A DNA stretch of 64,000 nt from Tetraselmis striata. Its lineage: Eukaryota; Chlorophyta; Chlorodendrophyceae; Chlorodendrales; Chlorodendraceae. The position numbers and the translations under genes were made by a program. The notes under the pieces were generated by a model. That model saw only the letters and a program-made list of their open reading frames with translations. It was not told where the DNA came from and did not search any database. The stretch covers positions 1 through 64,000 of the forward strand of contig VCJN01001601.1 of NCBI GenBank assembly GCA_006384855.1. The letters are read 5' to 3'. Positions 35,607 through 48,117 of this stretch are shown here, piece after piece. The first letter of the stretch is position 1; the number at the start of each line of letters is the position of its first letter.

Positions 35607-36784
35607 CGCAGCGCAGCCCCTCGAGAGGAGGGGGGGTGGGGGGGGGGGGGGGGGGGGGGGGACCGAGTAGGGCCTTTAGGGTTTAGCCTGCCTGCGGGTG
35701 CGCCAAACCCCTGCGTGGTGCCATGTGTGCCATGCGGTCATAGTGCGACTCCTGAGATGTGAAGATGGTTGAGTGCGACTGACAAAGTATGCCGCCGTGC
35801 CGTGCGACTATGAGAGGCGGCTGTCACTATTGCACACCGCCAACGCTTGAGCATGTATGAGTTGGTTAGCACTACGAGTACCTAACCCTTGAATGTCCTA
35901 ACCCTCGATCGCGCTCATGCTGAAACACACATGCCTGGCCCGCCCAGCACATGTACAGTAGTCCACAAAAGCGAACAGTCTTAACGCATAGAAAACCGAG
36001 TGCATACTCCCCGAGCGATGATGCTTCATGGAAATACCCAATTGGGCTTTACATTCCGCAGTATTCCCCGCATGCCGAGGAGTGGTAGGCGGCCGTTTCT
36101 CTCGGTTGTCGCACATGCAAGATTTGTTTTTGCAAGAATGGCCTTCTCGAGCACAATAACGCTAAAAAGCCGCGAAAAATGGGCGAATGGGCGACACATG
36201 GGGGAGCGGAGACTACATGTTGGCAGCGGTTCAGTCATCACTGTACTCGCCGCCTAAATATATGTGCGCGTGGTCCCTGGGTGCATGCATGTATGGACTG
36301 TATACGACCCGCCAGTTTAGGACAGGACGCTATTGTTATTGCATTGCATACGGCGTGTGTCGCGGGCCATGCCGACAATACAGACGTTATGCAATGTGCA
36401 AACTTGTACCAATTTTCCAAGGTGCAAGGTCATCATGACTGTAGTTGTTCCCAATCTCTCAATATGTGCCGCTACCCGTACTTATTGAAAGTTCGGATAT
36501 ACACTGCTCCATTCGATTGATTACATGGCGGGTGCATGCATATATACTTATAGAAGTAAAAGTAAATATCAGTAAGGGCTCTACAGTATTTCAGCTTCAA
36601 GTGAAGCTGCCACCTGTCACGTTATAAAGAAACGTGTTATGATCGTGATATCGACGTCAGCTCGCACGATGTGCAGCCATATATCCGTGTGCTCGCACAG
36701 TGTTCGATTCCCATCATATGGAACAATGGTCTGTCGCAGCGCTGGCATGATTTCTTACACATGCCCTACGTGTATTCGTAATAA
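35607..36784. other. Spacer without a recognised gene
   Basis: Begins with a G-run (35630-35661) and a TTTAGGGTTTAG tract near 35678-35690, which resembles plant-type telomere repeat. The rest shows no conserved frame up to the TIR element. Confidence 0.4.
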
Positions 36785-38758
36785 GGCCTGGAAGATTTTA
36801 TCCGTTGTCTTTGGTGGCGATTTTGCTCGGAAAAAAAGGGGGGGGGGGGGGAAATCTTCATTTTCCGGAAAAAAAAAACTTATAGTCTAATAGTACTTTG
36901 AACAGTACTCGTCGATGCCCCCGATGTCGTAGGCGACAGCGCCGGCGCAGCTGACTCGAAACCGGCACAGTACAGTAGCGGCGGATGGGGAGACAAACCG
37001 CCGCAATGCATCCTCTAAGCTCTGTTTATGGGGTTTCAAGAACTAGTCAACTGTCCTAGTGCGACCCGCCGTACAATCTGTTTCGGGTTTCAAACGGGTT
37101 TTACCGGTACCTTTCGGGCTGCCTTATCGCCCGCGAGCCTTGCGCCGGGCCTGGCCAGGGAGCTACTTAGGACAGCCACCATCATCTCATCTGCCCATTC
37201 ATTGCCTTCCATATATCCGATATCCCTCCACCCTATCCCACCACCACCAGCACCCGCCGCCCACACCAGGCAGCACCACTATGTACCTCCTGGCGTCACT
37301 GGCGGCGTGCGTCAGCATTTCCGTTGACGACATGACCGCGGTGCGGAACGTTTGGATAAAGCTAGGCGCTCAGGAGTGGATGATGGGGCGACAAGAACTC
37401 TACGGACCAGCTGGATGAGGCAATCGAGGCCCACGCCCCCGACTACCACCCCCTGCTTGCTGACACCGATATCAAGATGGTGTGCATGGCCGGCACCCGG
37501 CACGACGGTGGGCTTTCGCGAGACTGCACAGCGTTCCTGCTAGAGGCAGTCACAGACACCCTGGCGTTTCTTGCTTTGAGACGAGAGCGGTTACGATTAA
37601 GGTCGATTGCCAGCGCCCCGCTACCCGGTTACCATTAAGGTCTCGGCAAGCACCGCACAACCCGTTCCCGACGATGATGATGGCTAGCGCCGCGCCGAGC
37701 CATGAGAGTCATCACCGCCTCCCTACTCGCAATGAAAGTGCCTAGCGGCGCCCCGCTGTCTGCCAAAAACCAGCAATACAACTCCCTGATAGACTGACAA
37801 GAGTTAGAGGGCGTCGGTTGGTCGACGGACATGGCTAAACCGGCCGGCTTCGAGTTCGTCTTCGCCCTCCATCGCGCCTTGTTCCCTCTCAGCTCTCGTT
37901 CCAAGACTGGCGTTGTATCTGGGGTATGAGAGCATCTATGCAAAGGGCCAGCCCCGCCGGACAAACGTTTCGCGCAGTTCTTTGGGAAGAAGAAACTCGG
38001 ACATAAGGCAGACCGGCCGAACGTTCCGAAGCTCGTTGGAGTACCTCAATACCACGCTGTCCGCAACGGTAATTGGGTCCAGAAGGGCAAGTGGCCGAGC
38101 ATCATCGCGTTGCTAATTAAAGCCCTGGAGCTCTCGCTATTTCGGTATGAGGAGCGGCTCGGCAAGCAGCGCGACTATGACCTTAAGTCAAAACTGATGG
38201 AGGAGCCGGTACGGTCGGCCAAGACGGCGTCGCATGTGGAGACCATCGAGGCGCTGAAAGCGCTGGCCATCAACCGCGATTTCCCAACCGACATGCGCTC
38301 GCTTAGCCACCGGCTGCTGGACACCCCCGTCTATGTTGTCTCATGCAGTCGGGCGGGTCTGGGGTTGACAATGTAATCAACATTGTCATTTATTACATTC
38401 ATCTATGTGCCATAATATTCATCTATATGCCGTGGTCTTCTATGCATCCTCCTGCATCTATATTAACGGCCTATTTGCTGCCCCAGCCTTGTCTACAGTA
38501 CTGCACAAAGTACTGTCACAGTCCCCCCTTTTTTCACCTGAAGGTGGGGGTGCCCAATACCTATAGAAGTTCATCTATAACATGTTTTTAGTTGCCCTGG
38601 CTGTTCCTGCATGCTTACAAGGCACAAACACGACGTTTCCTTGTTATTTGTTTCATGGCAGTACTTTAGCAGTACTGCAGAGGAAGGAAGTATTTCCAAA
38701 GGGGGGGCCCCCAAAAAAGGGGGGGCCACCAAAGACAACGGATAAAATCTTCCAGGCC
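36785..38758. mobile_element. PIF/Harbinger-like DNA transposon with 34-bp perfect TIRs
   Basis: The 34 bases at 36785-36818, beginning GGCCTGGAAG, are the exact reverse complement of 38725-38758. Both ends are bounded by the trinucleotide TAA (36782-36784 and 38759-38761), consistent with a 3-bp target duplication. A TWA target and GGCC-type termini are characteristic of PIF/Harbinger elements. Length is 1974 bp. I did not recognise a DDE transposase, so it is most likely non-autonomous or carries captured sequence. Perfect TIRs and a preserved duplication point to recent insertion. An unidentified frame lies inside at about 37932-38376. Confidence 0.85.
37932..38376 (+). CDS. Unidentified reading frame inside the TIR element
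   Basis: The frame reads ...APPDKRFAQFFGKKKLGHK, then PNVPKLVGVPQYHAVRNGNW, ALELSLFRYEERLGKQ and a mixed-charge helical stretch to a stop at 38374-38376. The even residue mix and helix-like charge pattern look coding rather than random, but I do not recognise the family. Upstream, 37281-37600 also holds short coding-like stretches in more than one frame (for example DQLDEAIEAHAPDYHPLLAD), so this could be the end of a decayed or multi-exon gene. A captured host fragment or remnant transposon accessory protein are both possible. Confidence 0.35.
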
Positions 38759-38867
38759 TAACGTTGCGATGAATCGATTTAAAACCGTATGGTATGTTTG
38801 ACGCGGATTATAAATAAGGATAATTACTACTGATGCGCCGATTTGATGTAAGGATTGTATGAGTACT

Positions 38868-41800
38868 GCGGCACTGCAGCACGGGTACTAAAAGTAAAGT
38901 AAAATTCGCCCCGGGACATCGGCCGAAGCCGCCCCAGCACTTTTGACCTCTTGCGCCAACTGCAGTCGTAGGTCTGGCATAGCCCGTAGACCATTGCCTC
39001 ATTCGAACCCCGAAGGGCTAATGCATCAACCGGGTAAACCCAGGACACGCCGGGACGATATTGCCGAAAATACATCGGCGAGGAAACGACGATACCGGGA
39101 CCTCTCGCGTACGACACGACCGCTCAACCGAGCGGACAAGGGATGTACCGCACGGGTACTACCAGTACGCGACGGGCGCGGCAGGCTACACGACAGCGGG
39201 CCGGCGCGGCGGGGCGTAGCGCCGGCAGCGGCTTGGACAGTCGCCAACGCGTTTTCAGTCGCTGGCGTCGCCGCGGGCGCCGCGTGGGCGCCGAGGATTG
39301 ACGCCGCAGCCAGGTCGCTCCAACCCGCCCGCGTCAGGCACCACCCGGCCGACGTGGTGGCTTTCACTGAGGTCGCCGCCGCGTGGCTAGCCATGGCGCG
39401 CGCCGTGCTGGCCGAGCGGCACCGCCGTCGGGGGGCGCGCCGCGCCGGTGGAGGTGGACAATCCTCAGTGCTGCCGTCGCCCGCATTGCCGTCCGTCGCT
39501 GCGTTCCGGGGCGTCGCAGCGCCCCCGGTTGTTGCCCCCACGCCGCCAGAGGTGGGTGCACCGGCCGGCCATCCCGGTAGCCATGCCTCACGGGCTCGGT
39601 ATCCGCCCCCCCCCCCCCCCCCCCCTACTCGCCCATCTCCAGCCGGCGACGGGGTGGGGTGGGGTGCGGTGGACCACCTCTCCGACGTGGACATGGTGCA
39701 CATGCCGGCGGAGATGTCCATGGAAACGGCGGTGCCTATTGACTTTCAAGAAGCGTGGGCGGAGGCACAACGCTGCGTGAATGAGCGGGTGGTGGCGGCG
39801 GTGGAGGCCGGCGACCCCGTGGTGTTGGATAGGGCGTTGAAGTGGAAGTACATGCTGCCGCAATTGTTGCTTAGGGCCCCGAGCCGAGGCGGGCGGCGGC
39901 GGCTACAAGCCTTGGCGTGGCGCTTCCGCGCTTTCGCGGAGAGGCGCATGACCGAACTAGTGCGCTCATGGGACGACGCGCGCACTGAGGCGTTCTACGC
40001 CGGACACGCCCGCCAACGTCGAACGGACGCCAATCTCTTCGCGGCGCTGCTCGTGGGCACCGCGGACACCGTTGTGGCGTTGGTGGAGGACGGAGAGCTC
40101 TCCCGAGCGGCGGGCCGACTATCTTCTAAGGGTATGGGCGACTTGTCCGATCCTGCTATCCTCGCCCAGCTGCGCGACAAGCACCCGTCCCGTAGCCACC
40201 CGATCCCAGACGCCGCGTATGACATTCCGGTGGACGAGGCCGCCCTGACGGTGGACATGCGCGTGCCGTACCAGCAACTCAAGCAGCACGTAGCAGCGGG
40301 GCCCTCAGGCATGCGCAACGAGTATCTCCGCTGCTTGGTGGGCGAATACGCCCCGGCGTCCGGGCCTGCGGCAGTCCGCGCCATGTCGGAGGTTGCCTCC
40401 ATGTAACTCCAAGGTCGCTTGCCCGGGTGGTTCAACCGGCTCTTCGCCTCTGCTAGGCTCGTGGCACCTGTCAAGAAGCTAGACGAGGGGAGGGCCCCGG
40501 ACGTGCGGCCTGTGGCAGTCGGGGAGGCGGAGCGGCGCGCAGCGAATCGGGCAGTGGTGGACAACATGAAGGAGGCATACGTGTCGGCGCTCACTTCAAT
40601 CATCTCAGCTCGGCGTTGGCATTCCCGCGGGCGACTCTATGCTCATCCACGGCGTCCGACTCATCGCCGAGAAGCTTGGCCCACGTGCCGTCATCGTCCA
40701 CACAGATCTTCGCAACGCTTACAACGAGGCATGGCGCCGCACCATCTATCATCCAACGCCACATCGATTGCTCTCCACTACACCCTGTCATCCCTGCGCT
40801 CCTAGCCTCCCTCTCCATGGATTCGTATCTGGTCGTGGACGACCGGTCCGCCCCTCTGCGGTCGGAGGACGGCGTGCAACAGGGCGCACCTTTGGCCACG
40901 ACTTCCTTTTGCGTCGCGATTCACCCCGAGGTGCAGCGGTGTGATACCACGTTGGAGGTCAATGACGGGACGGCGCGCTTCAACGCCGACGATGGATTTT
41001 TGGTGGGCCTTCCGGAGCACGTTTGGCCGGCTCTTCACGCCTTCCGCACGTCCATCGAGGCGTCCGTGGGGTTTGAGGTGCGCTTCGACAAGATGCAGGC
41101 GTACAACGCAGACATGGATGCCGCGCGGCGTGAGGCTCCAGCCGACATCGAGTGGCCCGAGCTAGATGGCCATCACGGCATCGCGGTCCTCAACGTGCCG
41201 CTCGGATCGCCAGAGTATGTGCATGCGTACATGCGCGGCAAGGCGGAGGAGCTACGAGAGGAGAAGGACGCTAGCCTGAGCAAGCTTCTATCTGCCAAGC
41301 CCAGCCGTCGGTACACCCACGCCTTGCATTACCACGCATGGGCCCTGCTCAAGCATTGCATGCAACACAAGGCGGGGTATTGGCTCCGCAATTGTCTTCC
41401 GTCCGAGGTGGAGGCCTTTGCGGAGGCGGTGGACGCCACCATCCTCGCGGCGGTCGAACAGGTGCTAGGGGTCTCTTTTGATCCCTCCACGTACGGCACC
41501 GACACCAATCCGGTGGTCACCGATTTCTTGGCGGAGCTTTTGCACGACCCCGACCTGATGGCAGCGGAGGTGGCTACCTTGAGCGAGGATGCAATGGCTA
41601 GGGCGCGTAGCAGGCTTCACCTCCCCACTCGGTTGAGGGGCGGAGCTGGCATCCGCCGCATGGCTACCGTTCGTGATGCCGCCTTCATCGGCTGCATGAA
41701 TGCCGTCCTCCCAAGGTTCATGACTAGGAACTCCGGCACCAACACCCCCACCCCTGGTTTCTTCGACCCACAGCTCGGGTCCGTACTTGGCCGAGGCAGC

Positions 41801-43165
41801 TTCAACGCACCTTCTTCCGCCCGCCAATATGACCACCTCCTCAACGATGCTCATGGGTCGGACAGCTACGCCGCAGAGATGCGCGAGGCGTGGGGCCGCC
41901 TCCAAGCGGATACTGCTGGCCATCTTGGCGACGCATATGCACGCCAGATGGAGCGGGAAGTGGAGGCTGCGTCGGGCTCGCAAAATAAAGGAGCTGACGG
42001 CATTTCTAGACCAGGCCAACAACTCTCGGCTTCGAAATGAGGTGTGCGCTCTCCCTGCCACATGTAGGGAACGGATCTTGTTCAACCAGCTCGACGCGGC
42101 GTCAGGCATGTGGACAGTGGCCATCCCCCCCGCCCGCGCGGACAGCCATGACTCCGCATGAGCTGCGGGAGGTCGTTGCCGGGTACTTCCTTCTGCCTAG
42201 CCCGTGCTTGGCCCCGGTGGTTGGGTGCCAGATCATTCTGCCCTCGACGGAGCACAACCCCGTCAATGTTGACCTATACGGCGATGCGCTCATGAACCTC
42301 CCGGCGCCTGGAGACGCTCACTGGCGTGTACAGCACGACGCTATCGCAGATGCCTTCCGCGATCACTGTGTTCACTACCTAGGTATCGCGGTACGGCGGG
42401 AGGTGGATGACTTGTTCCAGCAGGCAGTGCCTCTCGGCAACACCGTGCCCATGGATGAACTCAAGGACCTAGTGCCGGACGCAGAGCTCTCCCTTCCGGC
42501 GTTCAACGTCGTGACCGGGAGTTATGATCCCCGGAGCTTGAAGTCCACGCTGCTGGAGTTCAAGACTATGCGGTACGGGGTCAAGCACACTGCAGTGCCC
42601 CGGGCCACGGCTGTGGATCGGTTTGAGCGCTCCCTGTTGGGCGACATACAATGGGGGTTGGCTGCGCGGGATGCGGCGTGGCACAACACGGAGCCCGGAC
42701 AGAAGGGTCCTCTTCGAGACATCCTGGATATGTTGGAGTACACGGGCATGGTTTTCGGCACAGTGGGTGAGGTGAGCAAGGGGGTGCGCCGCACAGTGCG
42801 TGGTATCACATGCTTGGCTGCGGATCGGGGTGCCCTCTCATTGCGGGGCAATCGGTGCATCACCCGGGCCCACCAGGAGGCCTTGCTCGCAAGAGATTTC
42901 CTCGGGGTCCTGAGCTTGTTGGCCGCTCGAGAGTGCGCTCGCTGCCTCATCAGACGGCGCAGATTCGTCCGCCATCCCGTTGCTGAAGCTGCACAGCACG
43001 TCCGAGGATCACCCACACACACACGTGCACGCGTGGCCCGGACTCTGAGCCGTGTGCGCATCACTCATCCATTCCGCCTTATGCGGGATGCGGGCCGCTT
43101 TTAGGAGCCTTGCTGTGTTGATTATCTAATTATGGGGAACTGCCCTTTTTGTAATTCACACCAGT
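38868..43165 (+). mobile_element. LINE-type non-LTR retrotransposon with RT and possible C-terminal endonuclease, broken
   Basis: The leader at 38868-39130 is repeated elsewhere in the window and precedes a long frame. From about 39740 the frame encodes a helical region, then reverse transcriptase blocks: VRPVAVGEAERRAANR, HTDLRNAYNEAW (motif A), DGVQQGAPLA (motif B), FNADDGFLVG (motif C) and FEVRFDKMQ. The final part (about 42140-43104) includes LVPDAELSLP...LKSTLLEFKT, a spacing that could be a PD-(D/E)xK restriction-type nuclease as in early-branching LINEs; this is inference. About three breaks interrupt the coding region, so this copy is inactive. The 3' tail (43057-43165) has a second copy at about 25852-25965. 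A poly-proline tract comes from a C-run near 39606-39625. I cannot name the clade. Confidence 0.75.
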
Positions 43166-43741
43166 ACGCGCGTCTGCGTACTGGAAACCGCCGCTGCGGC
43201 AGCAGATGACTGCATATATGTAATAAATACAGAAGCAGTTTAGCCGTTTAGGACTTCAAGGCAATTTTGGTCGCCATGCCTAGCGTCAAATAACAGAAAG
43301 TAGACCCACCTAGTATGCTTACATCACCAGCAGCAGCAGCAGCAGCAGCAGTAGTGCAGCCAGCACGGTGGGCGCGCTGAACACAGGCTTGTACCCTTGC
43401 CCAAAGCTCCGAAACCAGTGCGGCGGTTTAATAATAAGCATGTGTGTGGAATATTTTGCCCATGCCCCAACAGGCTATGGCAAAACGGCGAGTCAGTCGC
43501 CACATCGCGAAACACAAGCAAGCCCCATGCAACAGCCCCCCGTCCCCGCGCAAGCATGATTTAAGCAGTGGCCCATAACGACTCGGCATGGCCCCAAAAC
43601 ATGCCCCCACCATGTCGCCACAAAAATGGTGGCGGAGCCTCATCCGTGCTTACAGCATCTCATTGCCCCAGAGAAGATGCGCACCTCGGAACCCCCCCCC
43701 CCCCTCCTATTAATTACGCCCCAGGAAACAAGCGCCTGCGC

Positions 43742-45003
43742 CTACTTCAACGAGCTGAAGAACAGAATGGCGATGACTGAGATGGTGATGATCACGGGAA
43801 CGGCGCTGACCTGGCAGTCATCGCATGCGCGCGCGAGTTAGCGGCCAACAATCACTTTCATTTTCAAGCGGCAACGGCCGACGGGGCGCGGTGGCGGTGG
43901 CGGGGGGGGGGCGAGGGAGGAGGGGAGGGGAGGGTAGCGTGGATCCGCACCCCGTAGAGCATGCTGTACCCGATCCAGTCGGGCAGCATGTCGGTCGCGC
44001 TCGTCTTGGGGTCGCTCGGGTCGCGCCCCATCCGCTTGCGGGGCGCCGACACGCCCCCTTGGGCTGCGCGGCCATCCACAGCGGCAGTCAGAGCGCGAAA
44101 CGCACGGCGCCAAGCTGCGCTGCTGCGCATCCGACCCTCCCCACTCGGGATGTGTCCATGTTGCGGCTCCTATGTGAGCACACCCGGTGACAAAACGGGC
44201 CCACCCGAATTGCGAAAAGTCAGGGGTTGTGTTTAGGTTTAGGGGTTGGGGTCAGGGTTTAGGTGGGGTATTAGTACCTGAATATTTGCTTTAAATACAG
44301 GGATGCAACATCCCCAAATGAAAATTGAGACTTACTATGTTCTTAAGGATTTGCGGATTACACCCTTTGTACACTAGACCCACCTCCCCTCTCCTCCTCT
44401 CTTCCTCCCTCGGTCCAAATGCAGGCCCACCCTACATTCCCTTATTGCCTCAGCGATGACCGTGAAACCCTAAACGCTTAAAACCTTCCCCTCCCCCCCT
44501 GGGCGATGACGCCCACTCCCCGCAGCCTCAGGACGGCAGCTCCCAGCATCGACGAGGGAGCCGCGCCGCAACAGGCAGCAGAGTGCAGGGCACAGAGCAT
44601 CCGCCGCACCTCCGCTGATCCGCTCGTACTGGGACGAGTCGGTGGGGGGCGCCTCCACCGCTGCCAATAACACAAGCGAGGCGTCAGTGCACGAGGGAGG
44701 GCGCGCATGCCCCATGCGCATGCAGGTGCGGCAGGCAGAGCGGCGAGCACCGCGGGACGCCCAGGCGGGGGGCATGGCCGGCGCTGCTCACCCTCGTCCA
44801 GGAACGGCCAGCTCTCCAGCTCCTCGCACAGCAGCTTCAGCGCCAGGCGATTCTCCGGGATCTTCCCCTCCGTCACGCGGGACAGCGCCAGCGCGCGCTC
44901 GTACCGCGACGGCACGTTCTGAGGCGGAGGAGGTGGGAGGCGTAAGAATGTGGGCGCCAACAGCGAATGGGCAGCCACCAAGCAAGCAGCAACCAAGCGC
45001 GCG

Positions 45004-45055
<52 letters not shown>

Positions 45056-46006
45056 GAGGCGCAGATTAAAGGTGTTGGGGGGGAGGGGGGGGGGGGGGGG
45101 GGGGGGGGGGGCTCACCTGGATGCCGAGCACCCTGTTGCGCTCGATCTCCTCGGGCTGCTCGATCTCAATGGTGAGCTGGATCTCGGAGAGGCTCATGCG
45201 GCGCCGCTCCCGGAGCACCTTCAGCACCTTCACCACGCGCTGGCAGTACTCGCGAGCGTCCTGCGGCGTGGCGGCTCATTCGGTCGGTGTGCGGTGGCGG
45301 CCGCACCCGCGGCCGGACCCGTGCAGGATACCAGGCAGCCCTCTCAGAGGGCTGGAGAGGATCTGAGCATGCCAAAGTCGAAGGGCAGGAGACATCCACC
45401 ATGTTGTCCATGCACTTATGTCCCTATATTCTATGCCGCATGTGCGCCTTAAACAAGCCCAACATTAATCGGGATAGACGTACGTAGAGAAGGGCGCAGC
45501 ACCTAGTATTCAAGGGCAGGATAGACCCATGTATTGAGATCACCCATCAGACTACCGCTGCATGCTTTCCAGAGGCGCACAGCGCCGCTGCAGCCGCACC
45601 TCATCGGACACAACATCATCGCCGACAATCTGCTCCGTCTCCACCGCCTCCGCTGCCGCACACACAGCAGCCACCGCTTCAGCACAGCGCGCACCACGTC
45701 CCTTGAAATTGGACAGAGCGGCCTCTTCGGGGTGATCTGAAGGTGATGCACACAGGGTGCCGCACCATCCGCCTGGTTCTTCTGCTTTAGGTACACGTCG
45801 ATGTCCTTCTGCAGGTCCTCCAGGTTGCTCGGCACGAACAAATCGTCCTCCGGCTGCGCTCTGCAGACCTGACGCGACCGGCTGATGGCGGCGCGCAGAG
45901 GGGCGTGGAGGGTGGCGGGGCTCCTGGCGGCCTGCGCCCTGGCACGCACAGCGCGTCTGATGGGCGGGCTCGCCACCGCTGCAGACGCCGCTGACTTCGC
46001 CAGCAT
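43742..46006 (-). CDS. Chloroplast thylakoid protein, probably Ycf3-interacting protein 1 (Y3IP1)-like (6 exons)
   Basis: Exons on the minus strand: 46006-45766, 45652-45600, 45260-45117, 44918-44792, 44063-43951, 43810-43742. All join in phase with GT-AG sites and give 248 residues. The first 50 residues are Ala/Arg/Ser-rich with few acids, like a plastid transit peptide, followed by EDDLFVPSNLEDLQKDIDVY. The middle has RRRMSLSEIQLTIEIEQPEE and SRVTEGKIPENRLALKLLCE. The end is DWIGYSMLYGVSAVPVIITI then SVIAILFFSSLK, one transmembrane helix close to the C-terminus. From memory this layout, notably the GxLYxVxAxPVII...LFxxSL tail, resembles the green-lineage photosystem I assembly factor Y3IP1 (CGL59/CEST). 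The family name is tentative; the gene model itself is strong. The 44919-45116 intron begins directly with a C-run and contains a GA microsatellite. Confidence 0.7.
45007..45052. repeat. (GA)n microsatellite
   Basis: About 22 uninterrupted GA units inside an intron of the Y3IP1-like gene, close to the C/G-run at 45083-45111. Confidence 0.95.
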
Positions 46007-46555
46007 CTTGGCCGATTACTGTGTGTGGCGCGTAAAATAGTAACTCCGCGCCTCGGCGATGTGTCGCTGACAGCAGGTGGCGCTGCTTCGCGTGCCTAAC
46101 CCGTAGGAGCCGCTTGCCCCGATGGTGTGCCGCCCAATCGCTATCTGACGAGCGAATCGGCCCCTCACGCTTGTCTTCCAGCAGGTGGGTGCCAGGCAAT
46201 TGTGGAGAACGATGCAGCGAGCGGCTGCGATGCGGTGCTGCTGAAGCGACTGAGCCGGCGGCGGATGAGATCGTCGCATCGTCGCGTCTTTCGGGGTCGC
46301 CCCGCCTCCGATCTTGCTCGGGAGTGTGAAATCTGGAAATGCTGATGCTGGCGTCTCAATCTCCCGATTAGCTCAAGTACTCCGGTCATATTGCTTACAA
46401 GCGGTTCCGTACCGGTAGTATATAACAACATAATGTATGTGTTGATTTGACAGATATACCGCCAGCAAGGCCAATATATCGCGCGTGACGACTTTTAGAT
46501 AGTAGTCGCTAACCTCGTAGCGGACGTACATTACTCATGAATGATGCAGAAGGCG

Positions 46556-46640
46556 ATATTACATGAGGTAGCAGCAGAAGGCGATATCAGGAAATCACCA
46601 AAAAAAGACAATCAGAAAGGTCCTCTACAGCAACTGCGAG
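46556..46640 (+). repeat. Dispersed repeat, shared with 270-360
   Basis: Second copy of the repeat at 270-360, about 80 percent or better alike by eye, with a few small gaps. Confidence 0.75.
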
Positions 46641-47435
46641 GTGGAAGCAGTAAGAGGAGAAGAAGCAGAATGGGCACGAGCCCACGCATCAGACTTGGCC
46701 ATCTGCACACCGGCAGAGAGAATGCGCCCAAGGTACCATGCTCGCAAGCCGAGACCCGCTGCAACAACCCCCGCCGTGTGCGCGACACGTGACGGCGGAA
46801 CTCTGCAGGTTGGCTAGCGCCAAAGTTCCGAAGTGCATGAACGGATCGACCACGAAGGAAGCATGAGGTCGGGACGGAAGGCCCGCCAGGGAAGTTGCGC
46901 ACAGCCAACAGCACCGCGAAGATGTAGACCACCGTCAAAGCGGACTTCCCGAGACGGCCGCGGTCCTCAACCACAAAAGGGTAGTACCGGTGAACACCCT
47001 ACACTGGGGCGGAAGACGCCCGGTCCGCTGCCAACTTACCCTGCTCCGCCCGGTCGCCGCGATTCCCGGGGTGCACCAGCGGGGGTCGTTGCTCCAAGTG
47101 GGGTTCGTGGAGGACACGCACGCGAAGTCGATCATGTAATCGTCCCCCCCCCCCCCCCCCCCCCAACTAACCCCGCCAGCGTCAAGTCCGACGGCCGTGA
47201 GCGGTCCGCTGGGCGCAGCCCACTGGTCTCAAGGGTCAAGTCGCCGGCTCCCGAGCGGCCCCGGTCAAGCACCGCCCCCGCATCAATTGCCATAGATGCC
47301 CACTGATTCTTCAAAGCGGTATGCATGCGGTGCTTGTAGTTCGCTACGGGGCATATGGGTAGATGATTCACGATGAAATCCGTAGCGCTCCGGTTCGAGC
47401 CATCCGTAGAGCGAAGCCACAAGGGATCAATACCA

Positions 47436-47590
47436 CACGGGCTCATTCAAACCCCGAAGGGCTAATGCATCAACCGGGCAAGCCCAAGACACGCCGGGAC
47501 GATATTGCCGAAAATACATCGGCGACGAACCGATACCGGGACCTCTCGCGTACGAGACGACCGCTCAACCGAGCGGACACGGGATGTACT
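47436..47590 (+). repeat. Dispersed repeat, copy 3 (shared with the LINE leader)
   Basis: Matches the LINE leader from the CCCCGAAGGGCTAATGCATC block through GGGACGATATTGCCGAAAAT and CGGGACCTCTCGCGTACGA to CCGCTCAACCGAGCGGACA. It starts later and extends further than the copy at 10174. No RT sequence follows. Confidence 0.8.
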
Positions 47591-48068
47591 ATACTCGAGC
47601 TCGTATTCCGTACCGGTAATAAATAATACCGATCATGAGCCGGCATGGGCGTTTTTCGGCGACGACTACTTGGCTAATATGGACTGGTCATGGAGTATTG
47701 TGTGTGGTGGCCGTCCCCTTCCCACTATCGTGCGCCAGCAAGGGGACGGCCCAATAGTACTAGCGTTTCTCTCAACCCATCTTCCGGTCCCCGCCCCCTC
47801 GCCGCCATGACTAAATTCCATAGGAGCATGGTATCTGGCCCGGTGAGCGAGGTGTTGAACGAATCGGAGGAGCTCGACACCGTCTTCCATGCGGCGGGGT
47901 CGTGCGTGGACAGTCACGGCCAGCTACTCCTTCGCGTGAGATGCGGCATTACATGCACATGATCATAAATAGTAAGCAGTTCGATAAACTCGATGCGGAC
48001 TTAGGCGTCCAGAGCAAAACGGCCGGCCCCGCAAGCCATGCCCCTCCCCAGACCACCACGCAAGCCTT

Positions 48069-48113
48069 AGCGGAACCTTCGTCCGTTTCAAACATACGGA
48101 CGAAGGTTCCGCT
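48069..48113. repeat. Perfect 18-bp hairpin, 9-base loop
   Basis: Arms at 48069-48086 (AGCGGAACCTTCGTCCGT) and 48096-48113 are exact reverse complements. A second hairpin begins five bases later. Confidence 0.9.
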
Positions 48114-48117
48114 GTTG

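Noticed and set aside
35678-35700. A telomere or chromosome end
   Set aside because: Only one or two TTTAGGG-like units are present, in the middle of the window.
39026-39721. Minus-strand frame opposite the LINE leader and ORF
   Set aside because: It is a shadow of the plus-strand frame in GC-rich DNA.
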